A DNA stretch of 6,946 nt from Desulfobacterales bacterium. GTDB taxonomy: Bacteria; Desulfobacterota; Desulfobacteria; Desulfobacterales; RPRI01. Positions 1-4,730 of the stretch are shown here, piece after piece. A model generated the notes under the pieces. The model was not told the origin of the DNA. It did not search any database and saw only the letters and a program-made list of their open reading frames with translations. The translations under genes were made by a program, and so were the position numbers. How positions within the stretch are numbered: position 1 is the stretch's first letter; each line of letters starts with the position of its first letter. The DNA is taken from NCBI GenBank assembly GCA_020052975.1, contig JAGVOC010000104.1:1-6946 (forward strand), read 5' to 3'.

Positions 1-5
1 GGAAG

Positions 6-107
6 TATAGGGGACGTATTAAACTTGCAAACTTATTCATCAGGGACCGATTAACCGGAGATATTGCTGTCATAAATCAGGTTTAAAAGTTTAATACGTA
101 CCCTATA
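6..107. repeat. 102-bp palindrome-ended element (REP/MITE-like)
   Basis: Bases 6-26 and 87-107 are inverted repeats matching at 20 of 21 positions; the only mismatch is at base 100. Bases 29-32 and 81-84 add four more complementary bases. The 60-bp centre carries no gene. The arms hold a GGGGACGTATTAAACTT-type core, which resembles the palindromic ends of elements moved by Y1/REP-type tyrosine transposases; that link is from memory and is an inference. No transposase is in the window, so this would be a non-autonomous copy or the tail of an element lying further left. The right end sits exactly where the group II intron maturase fragment begins. Confidence 0.7.
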
Positions 108-556
108 TGCCTCCCTGGAACCGCAGGTTTCTGGGATTCACTTTCACCCGCCGCCGGGATAACCGGTTTAAGGTGAGCGACAAGGCGCTCCGAAGCTTCA
201 AGGCGAAAACCCGTGAAATCACGCGGCGAACCCGCGGGTGTACCCTTACCAGGACAATAGAGGAACTGAGGGCATACATCCTCGGATGGAAGGCGTACTT
301 CGGCCTTGCCGAAGTCCTCTCGCCCCTGAAAGACCTGGACAAGTGGGTACGCCGGAGACTGCGGTCATACGTCTGGAAGCAGTGGGGTCGTGCGGGATAC
401 CGAGAACTCCGGAAGCGGGGAGTGGGGCGTGAGCTTGCATGGAACACCTGCAAGTCCGCCCACGGTCCGTGGAGGTTGAGTCAGAGCCCGGCACTGGTCA
501 TTGCAATGCCGGGGCGCTACTTCCGCTCCCTCGGGCTGCCGAGCCTGGCAGGTTGA
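107..556 (+). pseudogene. Group II intron reverse transcriptase/maturase, C-terminal fragment
   Basis: About 149 codons remain of an intron-encoded protein that normally has roughly 400-500 residues. The fragment opens with the RRFLGFTFT motif at the end of the RT thumb region. It continues into the maturase X domain (GWKAYFGLAEV, then LDKWVRRRLRSYVWKQW, about residues 60-95) and ends with a GRYFRSLGLPSL-type tail. There is no HNH endonuclease domain, as is usual for bacterial class C introns. The whole polymerase domain, including the catalytic YADD region, is missing. An in-frame stop at 92-94 and the inverted-repeat element close the frame upstream, so the ATG at 107 is only the first methionine and not a real start. 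The fragment cannot be an active RT. It is visibly more GC-rich than the genes to its right. Family assignment is secure; the class C assignment is inferred from the missing endonuclease domain and the nearby attC-like site. Confidence 0.85.
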
Positions 557-572
557 CTGAAAACACTTAATC

Positions 573-651
573 CACCGAACCGTCGTATACGTGACCCGTA
601 TGTACGGTGGTGTGGGAGGAGGGGAGCCGCGAGGCTTCTCCCTATCCTGAT
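573..651 (+). ncRNA. Group II intron domains V-VI (3' ribozyme end)
   Basis: This tail follows the maturase stop directly. Bases 579-583 (ACCGT) pair with 604-608 (ACGGT), and further pairs lie inside them; this fits the domain V hairpin. A second hairpin at about 613-643 has a GCGA loop (629-632) and fits domain VI. An unpaired A at 644 lies 7 bases before a plausible intron 3' end at 651, the usual distance for a branch-point adenosine. The 5' ribozyme domains are not in the window, so the intron is incomplete and should not splice. The exact 3' junction (649-651) is inferred from this geometry. Confidence 0.7.
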
Positions 652-671
652 TGTGCCCCTGGAGGAGGAAT

Positions 672-1169
672 ATGAAAATAATAGTCCTATTGATTTTTGT
701 TATAACAACGACGCCTGTTGTTGCCTTCGTCGAGACTGAATGTACAGATCGCCCTGAATGCTGGCCGGAAGGTAGCTCCATGCATACAGGGCTATTGCTT
801 GTAGAAAAACAAAAAACGGTTCAAAAGGTCTTAGAAGCTAAGCACGAGCAATTGGTCAAACTGGTATCGGCTACGGCTTCATCCGACGCCAAATTCCATA
901 CTGACGAAAGGCTGGTTGAAGCACTCAAGACTCAACAGTCGGCGTGGCTGAAATACAGAACTGACGAGTGTGAGCTAATAGGATCTTTAACTGGGGCAGG
1001 TGGAACTTGGCCATCCACGTACGCAAACAGGTGTGAAGTTAATCTCACCGAGCAACGCCTTCGTCGAGTGCGGTCAGCCATACGTTGCATTGAAAAAATA
1101 CCGACCGGGAAGCGTCTATATGAACAAAATAATTGTTTACAGCAACTGGCGCCTCTTGCGAATAAATAG
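672..1169 (+). CDS. Secreted LprI/DUF1311-family protein (lysozyme-inhibitor-like)
   Basis: This is a 165-residue protein. I chose the ATG at 672 because a strong GGAGGAGG site (661-668) sits just upstream; the frame is open from a TTG at 651, but that start has no binding site. Residues 1-18 form a signal peptide (MKIIVLLIFVITTTPVVA), so the product is probably periplasmic or outer-membrane associated. The LprI N-terminal/DUF1311 pattern is W92-x2-Y95-R96-x3-C100, then Gly110-Gly111, C121 and T126-x2-R129. The mature part has six cysteines (24, 30, 100, 121, 139, 155), so disulfides are likely. Some family members bind lysozyme; many have no known role, and inhibition is not shown here. The gene lies between an intron tail and an attC-like site one base after its stop, the layout of an integron cassette. 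It has no visible promoter of its own. Confidence 0.75.
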   Translation: MKIIVLLIFVITTTPVVAFVETECTDRPECWPEGSSMHTGLLLVEKQKTVQKVLEAKHEQLVKLVSATASSDAKFHTDERLVEALKTQQSAWLKYRTDECELIGSLTGAGGTWPSTYANRCEVNLTEQRLRRVRSAIRCIEKIPTGKRLYEQNNCLQQLAPLANK

Positions 1170-1236
1170 GTACAACAAGTCATTGGAGCCAATCGGCAAC
1201 AAAAGGCGTTGCCTCTGGCTCAATTCTTCGTTAGGC
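1170..1236 (+). other. attC-like integron recombination site
   Basis: The site begins one base after the preceding stop codon. The right-hand core box GTTAGGC (1230-1236) matches GTTRRRY exactly. The left-hand box GTACAAC (1170-1176) matches RYYYAAC at six of seven positions. Between them, ACAAG-type bases pair as AACAAG (1174-1179) with CTT-GTT (1226-1232), leaving C1229 extrahelical. ATTG-AGCCA (1182-1191) pairs with TGGCTCAAT (1216-1224), leaving G1186 extrahelical. GGCAAC (1195-1200) pairs with GTTGCC (1208-1213) across a 7-base loop. Two boxes, nested stems, lone extrahelical bases and an unpaired spacer are the known architecture of attC sites. The weak points are the poor outer pairing of 1171-1173 with 1233-1235 and the lack of a second site in view. 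Confidence 0.72.
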
Positions 1237-1262
1237 AAACAAGGATAGGATCGTGTGTGCAC

Positions 1263-1805
1263 ATGAGAAAAATGCAGATCAGTAAAGCGTTTACGTTGAT
1301 CGAATCTGGTCCAGTTGTTCTTGTTACGACAAATGACGGAAAGAAGAATAATATAATGACAATCTCGTGGACCATGGTGGTGGACTTTACGCCGATATTT
1401 GCCATGACCACTGGGCCCTGGAACTATTCCTTTGCTGCTCTTCGTAAAACGATGGAGTGTGTTATCGCAATTCCCACTGTTGACATGCTTGATAAGGTCG
1501 TTGGAGTGGGAACATGTTCCGGTGCTGATACAGACAAATTTGAAAAGTTCATGTTGACCCCCGTGAAGGGAAAGCATGTCAAAGCGCCCTTGATAAAAGA
1601 ATGCATGGCGAATATCGAGTGCAAAGTTGTCGACATCGTCAAGAAGCACAATATCGTCGTCCTCGAAGGCGTTGCGGCGTACTTTGATAATTCACGAAAG
1701 GAGAAGCGAACTGTTCACGCAGTTGGCGATGGAACTTTTATAGTGGAGGGGCGTAAGTTGGACCGAAAGAAAATGATGCACTCAAAAATCCCAGCTGGTC
1801 TCTAA
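1263..1805 (+). CDS. Flavin reductase-like / flavoredoxin-like FMN-binding protein
   Basis: This 180-residue protein has the flavin reductase-like FMN-binding split-barrel fold, close in type to the flavoredoxins of sulfate reducers. Such proteins bind FMN and pass electrons between reduced carriers or NAD(P)H and acceptors in the cytoplasm; the partner here is unknown. Visible signatures are the FMN-contact stretch NNIMTISWTM (residues 29-38), the TTGPWNYS strand (49-56), GTCSGADTDKFEKF (83-96) and LIKECMANIEC (110-120), which includes C114. I placed the start at ATG 1263, since MRKMQISKAFTLIE looks like a normal family N-terminus. A GTG at 1257 in the same frame has better spacing (6 bases) from the AGGA at 1247-1250 and is the alternative. 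The gene starts 27 bp after the attC-like box, as cassette genes do, but no second attC site follows it. It may be the last cassette with a lost site, or resident DNA. Confidence 0.88.
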   Translation: MRKMQISKAFTLIESGPVVLVTTNDGKKNNIMTISWTMVVDFTPIFAMTTGPWNYSFAALRKTMECVIAIPTVDMLDKVVGVGTCSGADTDKFEKFMLTPVKGKHVKAPLIKECMANIECKVVDIVKKHNIVVLEGVAAYFDNSRKEKRTVHAVGDGTFIVEGRKLDRKKMMHSKIPAGL

Positions 1806-1935
1806 TTTTATAACATTTAGGGAATAGTATTAGGGATGTCCATAAATATATAAATAACTGTCGGTTTGCATGTCTTTTTCTTGCGGACACTCTTTATATT
1901 CTCCCATGAAATTATTCGTTTCCGCTAAATAATCA
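1806..1935. other. AT-rich gap between convergent genes
   Basis: This 130-bp stretch separates the rightward flavin reductase gene from the leftward YqeY-like gene. It contains two direct TTAGGGA copies (1817-1823 and 1830-1836) and AT-rich runs. I see no GC-rich stem followed by a T run, so no intrinsic terminator for either gene, and no convincing attC box pair. Confidence 0.5.
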
Positions 1936-2427
1936 TTATTTTTTATCGATATTCCCCAGAATCTCCTTGACGAGATTACCGTCGGCCAGTTTCCCGAAAT
2001 GTTTCATTACGGTTCCCATAGCCTGCATCGAATTTTTATACAGAGAAAAATCTATGTTCTCTTTTATCCATGCTTCAATCTCTTCCCTGCCTGCCATCTG
2101 AGGAAGATATGTCGACAGTATTTCAAGATATCCTGAAGTCTCTTTTTTTGTAAGCTCAAGAACGGTTTTTTCCGATTTTACAAGCCCTCTTATAATGCCG
2201 AGAATATCATCGTCCGTAATCTCTTCGCCCTTTTTCAGTCTGAACGATTTCTTCCCGCTCTCAAGAGTAAGAGGAACCGTCAGCTTCGGAAATTCCGACA
2301 TGACCTGCCGGACGGTATTTCTGACCTGCTCATCTCTTTTTAACATTGATGATTTCAAATCAGCTTTCAGCTTATCGAGCAAAGAAATTCCAAGCTCCTT
2401 GCTCCACCCGTAGTATTTTTCATCCAT
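1936..2427 (-). CDS. YqeY/GatB-like domain protein
   Basis: This 163-residue protein is slightly longer than the usual 150 or so of the YqeY family. The family resembles the tRNA-binding C-terminal part of GatB, the aspartyl/glutamyl-tRNA amidotransferase subunit; its free-standing members have no settled role. The family pattern runs the full length: a helical N-terminus (LLDKLKADLKSSMLKRDEQVRNTVRQ in pieces, residues 16-41), an EITDDDILGIIRGLVK region (69-84), YLEILSTYLPQ (100-110), then MGTVMKHFGKLADGNLVKEIL near the C-terminus (137-157). Gly145 and Gly150 lie in the usual GK-ADGxLV motif. The start follows the hydrolase stop by five bases, and its AAAAGG binding site lies inside the hydrolase gene, so the two are probably translationally coupled. 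The extra N-terminal dozen residues are unusual but follow the better-placed start. Confidence 0.85.
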   Translation of the reverse strand: MDEKYYGWSKELGISLLDKLKADLKSSMLKRDEQVRNTVRQVMSEFPKLTVPLTLESGKKSFRLKKGEEITDDDILGIIRGLVKSEKTVLELTKKETSGYLEILSTYLPQMAGREEIEAWIKENIDFSLYKNSMQAMGTVMKHFGKLADGNLVKEILGNIDKK

Positions 2428-2432
2428 AGCCT

Positions 2433-3383
2433 TTACCTTTTCTCAATGAAATCTATAATGGTTTTTGCCGTCTGTTCGGGTTTTTCCTCCTGGGGCATAT
2501 GCCCGCATTCGGGTAATATTACAAGAGTTGAATTTGAAAGGTCTTTTCTGAATTTATGTCCCGATTCTACAGGTATCCATTCGTCATTTTCACCCCATAT
2601 GATAAGCGTACGGTTTTTAATCTCAGATATTCGGTTTATATAGGGAGTAAAAGCGTCAAAGTCGATTGACCTGGCAAGAGCGACCTTGGCATCCAGAACA
2701 TTTTCAGTGCGCATCCTGTTATAATATGCATCTATTGTTTCTTCGGTAATCAAATCATCATTGTAATAAACTTCCTTCAAATTCCACCCGACCATCCATC
2801 GCCCGAAAAAAAGTTTGGTTATTTCACCGGCAAGCGGCATTTTTGCCATTCTTATAATAAAGGGTTTTTTTATCGGGTATCCTGCAGAATCAATCAGAAC
2901 AATTTGTCCTGTTTTATCAGGATGTTCTTGGGCCATAAGAACAGCTATTGCGCCCCCCAAAGAGTTGCCGACAAAAACAACATCCTTAAGACCCATAACT
3001 TCCATCCATTTATTCACTTCCTGTGTGAGTGTGAAAATATCATATTTTGAATCCACAGGCTTATCTGACCATCCCGCTCCCTTCATATCAAGAGCCCAGA
3101 CGTGATAACCCTGCAGCGTCAGATGCGGAATAACCTTCTCCCAGGTATATGTCGAAGACGCAAAGCCATGCAGCAGGAAAATATTCAGCCCTGTTCCGGG
3201 ATACTCCCTGTAATGATAATTTACATTATCTATCATTATATATTTATCCTCAGGCGCCTTTCCCAAAATTTCACCTTTCGGAATCGTTCTTATGAAAAGG
3301 CCGCAGCCTGAGGCGGTAACAACAAGAAATAAAACCATAAGACAATACCCGGTTTTTACAAACAACATCCTTATTTTATTCAT
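2433..3383 (-). CDS. Lipoprotein alpha/beta hydrolase
   Basis: This 316-residue alpha/beta-hydrolase-fold protein has a lipoprotein signal. Residues 1-26 are a basic start plus a hydrophobic stretch ending in TASG-C27; the -3 residue is Ala rather than the commoner Leu, so lipidation is likely but not certain. The fold markers are all present: oxyanion-hole HG (72-73), the nucleophile elbow G-N-S141-L-G, the acid D267 in GENDEWIP, and the base H295 in CGHMPQ. Overall it resembles the MenH/epoxide hydrolase/haloperoxidase type; the substrate cannot be told from sequence. It would act at the inner or outer membrane facing the periplasm. Start support is AAGGA (3391-3395 on the reverse strand), eight bases before the ATG. 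It lies 31 bp downstream of a small antitoxin-like gene and directly upstream of the YqeY-like gene, so one transcript may carry all three. Confidence 0.9.
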   Translation of the reverse strand: MNKIRMLFVKTGYCLMVLFLVVTASGCGLFIRTIPKGEILGKAPEDKYIMIDNVNYHYREYPGTGLNIFLLHGFASSTYTWEKVIPHLTLQGYHVWALDMKGAGWSDKPVDSKYDIFTLTQEVNKWMEVMGLKDVVFVGNSLGGAIAVLMAQEHPDKTGQIVLIDSAGYPIKKPFIIRMAKMPLAGEITKLFFGRWMVGWNLKEVYYNDDLITEETIDAYYNRMRTENVLDAKVALARSIDFDAFTPYINRISEIKNRTLIIWGENDEWIPVESGHKFRKDLSNSTLVILPECGHMPQEEKPEQTAKTIIDFIEKR

Positions 3384-3388
3384 ATTTT

Positions 3389-3402
3389 ATCCTTATAAGG
3401 AT
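3389..3402. promoter_or_regulatory. 14-bp perfect palindrome over the hydrolase ribosome binding site
   Basis: ATCCTTATAAGGAT is perfectly self-complementary and contains the AAGGA that serves the hydrolase gene. It could be a DNA operator. In mRNA, its two halves could pair between molecules but hardly within one, because there is no loop. It may also be chance in AT-rich DNA. Confidence 0.35.
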
Positions 3403-3425
3403 GGTAGGGATAGGCTATGAATCCA
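3400..3425 (+). repeat. Direct repeat copy 1 flanking the toxin-antitoxin segment
   Basis: The sequence GATGGTAGGGATAGG, then ATGAA and CCA, matches the stretch at 4616-4640 in the same orientation at about 22 of 25 positions, with one inserted base. It overlaps the last codons of the antitoxin-like gene and the gap before the hydrolase gene. Confidence 0.55.
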
Positions 3426-3588
3426 GCTTCTCGATCAGCTCTTCCACGTTCTTGGCCTTCTTGACCCTGCCATGCTTGATGTCCTTATCAGCTTCTTTCT
3501 CCATCTCTTGCCATTTTTTGGACCAAAACCAGGACTGAGATCTATCTATGACAAGAACAGGTTTGATGATGATCTTATCTTCTTCCAT
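3415..3588 (-). CDS. Orphan AbrB-type antitoxin C-terminal region
   Basis: The product has 57 residues. I chose the ATG at 3588 because TAGGTGG lies five bases upstream; a GTG three codons earlier is less likely. The protein matches the C-terminal tail common to AbrB/MazE-like antitoxins: DRSQSWFWSKKWQ (residues 15-27), EKEADKDIKHGRV (30-42) and VEELIEKLDS at the end. In those antitoxins the tail wraps a PIN or related toxin, while the N-terminal swapped-hairpin domain binds DNA. Here nearly the whole DNA-binding domain is absent; only its last strand (DKIIIKP) may remain. I found no AbrB-like sequence in other frames upstream, and no toxin gene lies next to it. It could be a remnant with a newly made start, or a free toxin-binding peptide. 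The good binding site and the operator-like repeats upstream favour expression. Confidence 0.65.
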   Translation of the reverse strand: MEEDKIIIKPVLVIDRSQSWFWSKKWQEMEKEADKDIKHGRVKKAKNVEELIEKLDS

Positions 3589-3599
3589 AATATCCACCT

Positions 3600-3656
3600 A
3601 ATCTGATAATCTGATTTTCGCACATTCAGATTATGCAATACTTTAGATTTCGTCAA
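3600..3656 (-). promoter_or_regulatory. Operator-like repeats and possible promoter of the antitoxin gene
   Basis: Three half-sites lie directly upstream of the ribosome binding site. AATCTGAT occurs in tandem at 3600-3607 and 3608-3615, and a perfect 9-bp inverted repeat pairs ATAATCTGA (3606-3614) with TCAGATTAT (3626-3634) across 11 bases. On the reverse strand, TTGACG (3651-3656) could be a -35 box. The -10 box would be CATAAT (3630-3635, 15-base spacer) or TAATCT (3628-3633, 17-base spacer). The -10 choices overlap the inverted repeat, as in self-repressed antitoxin operons. The promoter call is tentative; the repeats are plain. Confidence 0.45.
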
Positions 3657-3972
3657 ATATTATCCTTCTTCAGCATCTTTCACTCCATATAAAACCAAGC
3701 AACAAAGTTTATCAGCCATGCCCGTTCTGCACGAACACACGCTTTCCATTAAACATTATTTTTGAAGCGATTAAAAAGGCAAGCAACGGGGTTGACACTC
3801 GCTGTTTCGGTTCAATGATAACAAAATACACGCAAAGGTCTGGAGAATCCCGGTCTATAACCGTGCTAAGGCAATGGTGAAAATTTGGAGATGAAGGCGA
3901 TCGCAATAGAACTTGGCAATCACCTTATGGATGGCAGTTATGCCATTGATATTGTTATTATTAGAATTGAGT
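3657..3972. other. Gene-poor stretch with possible decayed coding sequence
   Basis: I see no intact gene here. On the + strand a stop-free run from about 3730 reads PLNIIFEAIKKASNGVDTRCFGSMITKY and ends at a stop near 3877. A neighbouring frame then continues with DEGDRNRTW, and a third with AIAIELGNHLMDGSYAID. Read together these resemble one protein broken by frameshifts, but I do not recognise the family. A 6-bp stem with a 4-base loop (3931-3946, ATGGCA/TGCCAT) lies beyond the YgiT gene's stop; it lacks a T run on that strand and is not a clear terminator. The reverse-strand frame 3712-3906 shows no known motif. Confidence 0.3.
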
Positions 3973-4200
3973 TCATGCGGCAACATATTGACGGATATCC
4001 ACCTGTGCACCGACTTCTGCCATCTGTTCAGCAGATTTCAGCAGAGCACCTGTTACATTTTCATCCACGTAATCTTCACCACAATTCGGGCATACTTGAG
4101 CAGGCACCTGTTTAACAACGTAGGTAAGACCATCCCTTTCTAAAGTGACGGTTGTTGTGCCAAGTTTTGTTTCAGCATGTTTGCAAATGACGCATTTCAT
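3973..4200 (-). CDS. YgiT-type zinc-finger antitoxin
   Basis: This 75-residue protein has the YgiT-type zinc finger. Two CxxC pairs (C3/C6 in MKCVICKH and C37/C40 in VCPNCGE) bind one zinc ion, and a beta-hairpin region TTVTLERDGLTYVVKQVPA lies between them. It is the size of single-domain YgiT proteins and lacks the C-terminal Xre DNA-binding domain of full MqsA. It partners the DUF4258 gene upstream: the start ATG overlaps that gene's stop as ATGA (4197-4200), and its AGGAGA binding site lies inside the upstream gene. This ensures coupled translation. In such pairs the zinc-finger protein is the antitoxin that masks the toxin. Because it lacks an obvious DNA-binding domain, self-repression would need the complex or another factor. 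Family and pairing are firm; antitoxin activity is inferred. Confidence 0.88.
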   Translation of the reverse strand: MKCVICKHAETKLGTTTVTLERDGLTYVVKQVPAQVCPNCGEDYVDENVTGALLKSAEQMAEVGAQVDIRQYVAA

Positions 4201-4484
4201 GGGATTCTCCTTTTATAATTTGGGCTCCATTTGTCTTGTTCGGGTTCGTAAACGGTAATCACGATTGTTTCATTATCAGTGACGTTATCCGCTGCAACAA
4301 CATGAAGCGGTTGATTTTCCCGCCATCCCAGAATGAGACGGCTTGGATATGGTGTATCATCCGGATATATCTCAATGATTTCTCCTTTTTCCAGAACAGA
4401 ACGAACATCCTTTTCGTCAACGCGACGTTGAAACATCCGTTTAATCGCATGAGTGCGAAATATAATCTTCCCGACTTCCGACAA
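4197..4484 (-). CDS. DUF4258 domain protein (putative toxin)
   Basis: This 95-residue DUF4258 protein is the usual partner of YgiT-type zinc fingers and is thought to be an mRNA-interferase-like toxin related in fold to the RelE/MqsR group; activity here is not shown. The family pattern is complete: THAIKRMFQRRV (residues 11-22, with H12 and R16), VLEKGEIIEIYPDD (30-43), PSRLILGW (47-54), PLHVV (59-63) and IVITVYEPEQDKW (74-86). The start is a TTG at 4484, supported by AAGGAG (4494-4499 on the reverse strand) at 9-base spacing; no ATG in the frame fits. A weak start codon would limit toxin output relative to the antitoxin. The gene comes first in the pair and overlaps the antitoxin by four bases, the toxin-first order seen in mqsRA and higBA. 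It is intact. Confidence 0.86.
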   Translation of the reverse strand: MSEVGKIIFRTHAIKRMFQRRVDEKDVRSVLEKGEIIEIYPDDTPYPSRLILGWRENQPLHVVAADNVTDNETIVITVYEPEQDKWSPNYKRRIP

Positions 4485-4506
4485 AAGATCAAACTCCTTA
4501 TATCAA

Positions 4507-4520
4507 TCACATTTATGTGA
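4507..4520. promoter_or_regulatory. Operator-like palindrome upstream of the toxin gene
   Basis: TCACAT-TT-ATGTGA is a 6-bp inverted repeat with a 2-base centre. It lies between the predicted transcription start (about 4532) and the ribosome binding site of the DUF4258 gene, a suitable place for a repressor to bind. Sequence alone does not name the repressor. Confidence 0.5.
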
Positions 4521-4538
4521 ATTTAACATGTGCTTTTT

Positions 4539-4567
4539 ACTATATGGAGAATTAACGTTTCTGTCAA
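4539..4567 (-). promoter_or_regulatory. Sigma-70-type promoter of the DUF4258-YgiT operon
   Basis: Reading leftward, TTGACA (4562-4567) matches the -35 consensus fully. After exactly 17 bases comes TATAGT (4539-4544), a 5-of-6 match to the -10 consensus. Transcription should begin near 4532, giving a leader of about 48 bases that contains the palindrome at 4507-4520. It is the best promoter in the window. Confidence 0.75.
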
Positions 4568-4593
4568 ATTAATCAACATAATGAAATCGGCAC

Positions 4594-4620
4594 TAAAGTT
4601 TAAGTTCTTCAAACCGATGG
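4594..4620 (+). promoter_or_regulatory. Possible sigma-28 (FliA-type) promoter
   Basis: TAAAGTTT (4594-4601) equals the full flagellar sigma-28 -35 consensus. After the standard 11 bases comes ACCGATGG (4613-4620), which shares the CCGAT core with GCCGATAA (5 of 8). It points rightward, away from the toxin operon and against the SDR gene. The only frame downstream is 24 codons (4633-4707), with no recognised product. Confidence 0.35.
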
Positions 4621-4640
4621 TAAGGATAGGGAATGAACCA
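4616..4640 (+). repeat. Direct repeat copy 2 flanking the toxin-antitoxin segment
   Basis: This is the partner of the repeat at 3400-3425: GATGGTAAGGATAGG followed after two bases by ATGAACCA. The first 15 bases differ from the other copy at one position. It lies in the gap beyond the SDR gene and overlaps the -10 part of the sigma-28-like site. Confidence 0.55.
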
Positions 4641-4730
4641 ACTATTAAAAGAATGCCACGAGCCTGGCTTTTCAAATGATTATTGTTTCCAACAGATGGG
4701 TAATTGAAGCTCCCGCAGCAAGCTACAAAG

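Noticed and set aside
1835..1910. 25-codon reverse-strand frame beginning MGEYKECPQEKDMQ
   Set aside because: It has no well-spaced ribosome binding site and no recognised family; a decayed transposase start was considered but cannot be supported.
3712..3906. Reverse-strand frame of 64 codons
   Set aside because: It has no binding site, no motif and no family likeness; it overlaps the more protein-like + strand pieces.
4654..4680. GCCA/TGGC hairpin near the CTTTT run downstream of the SDR gene
   Set aside because: A four-base stem is too weak and lies too far from the stop to call a terminator.
4633..4707. 24-codon frame after the sigma-28-like site (MNQLLKECHEPGF...)
   Set aside because: AAGGA is well placed, but the expected transcript start (about 4626) would remove most of it; no motif is recognised and the frame is too short to separate from chance.
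4704..4730. GAAGCTCCCGCAGCAAGCTAC as a terminator for the SDR operon
   Set aside because: It resembles terminator-type sequences but only 3-4 bp can pair and no T run follows.
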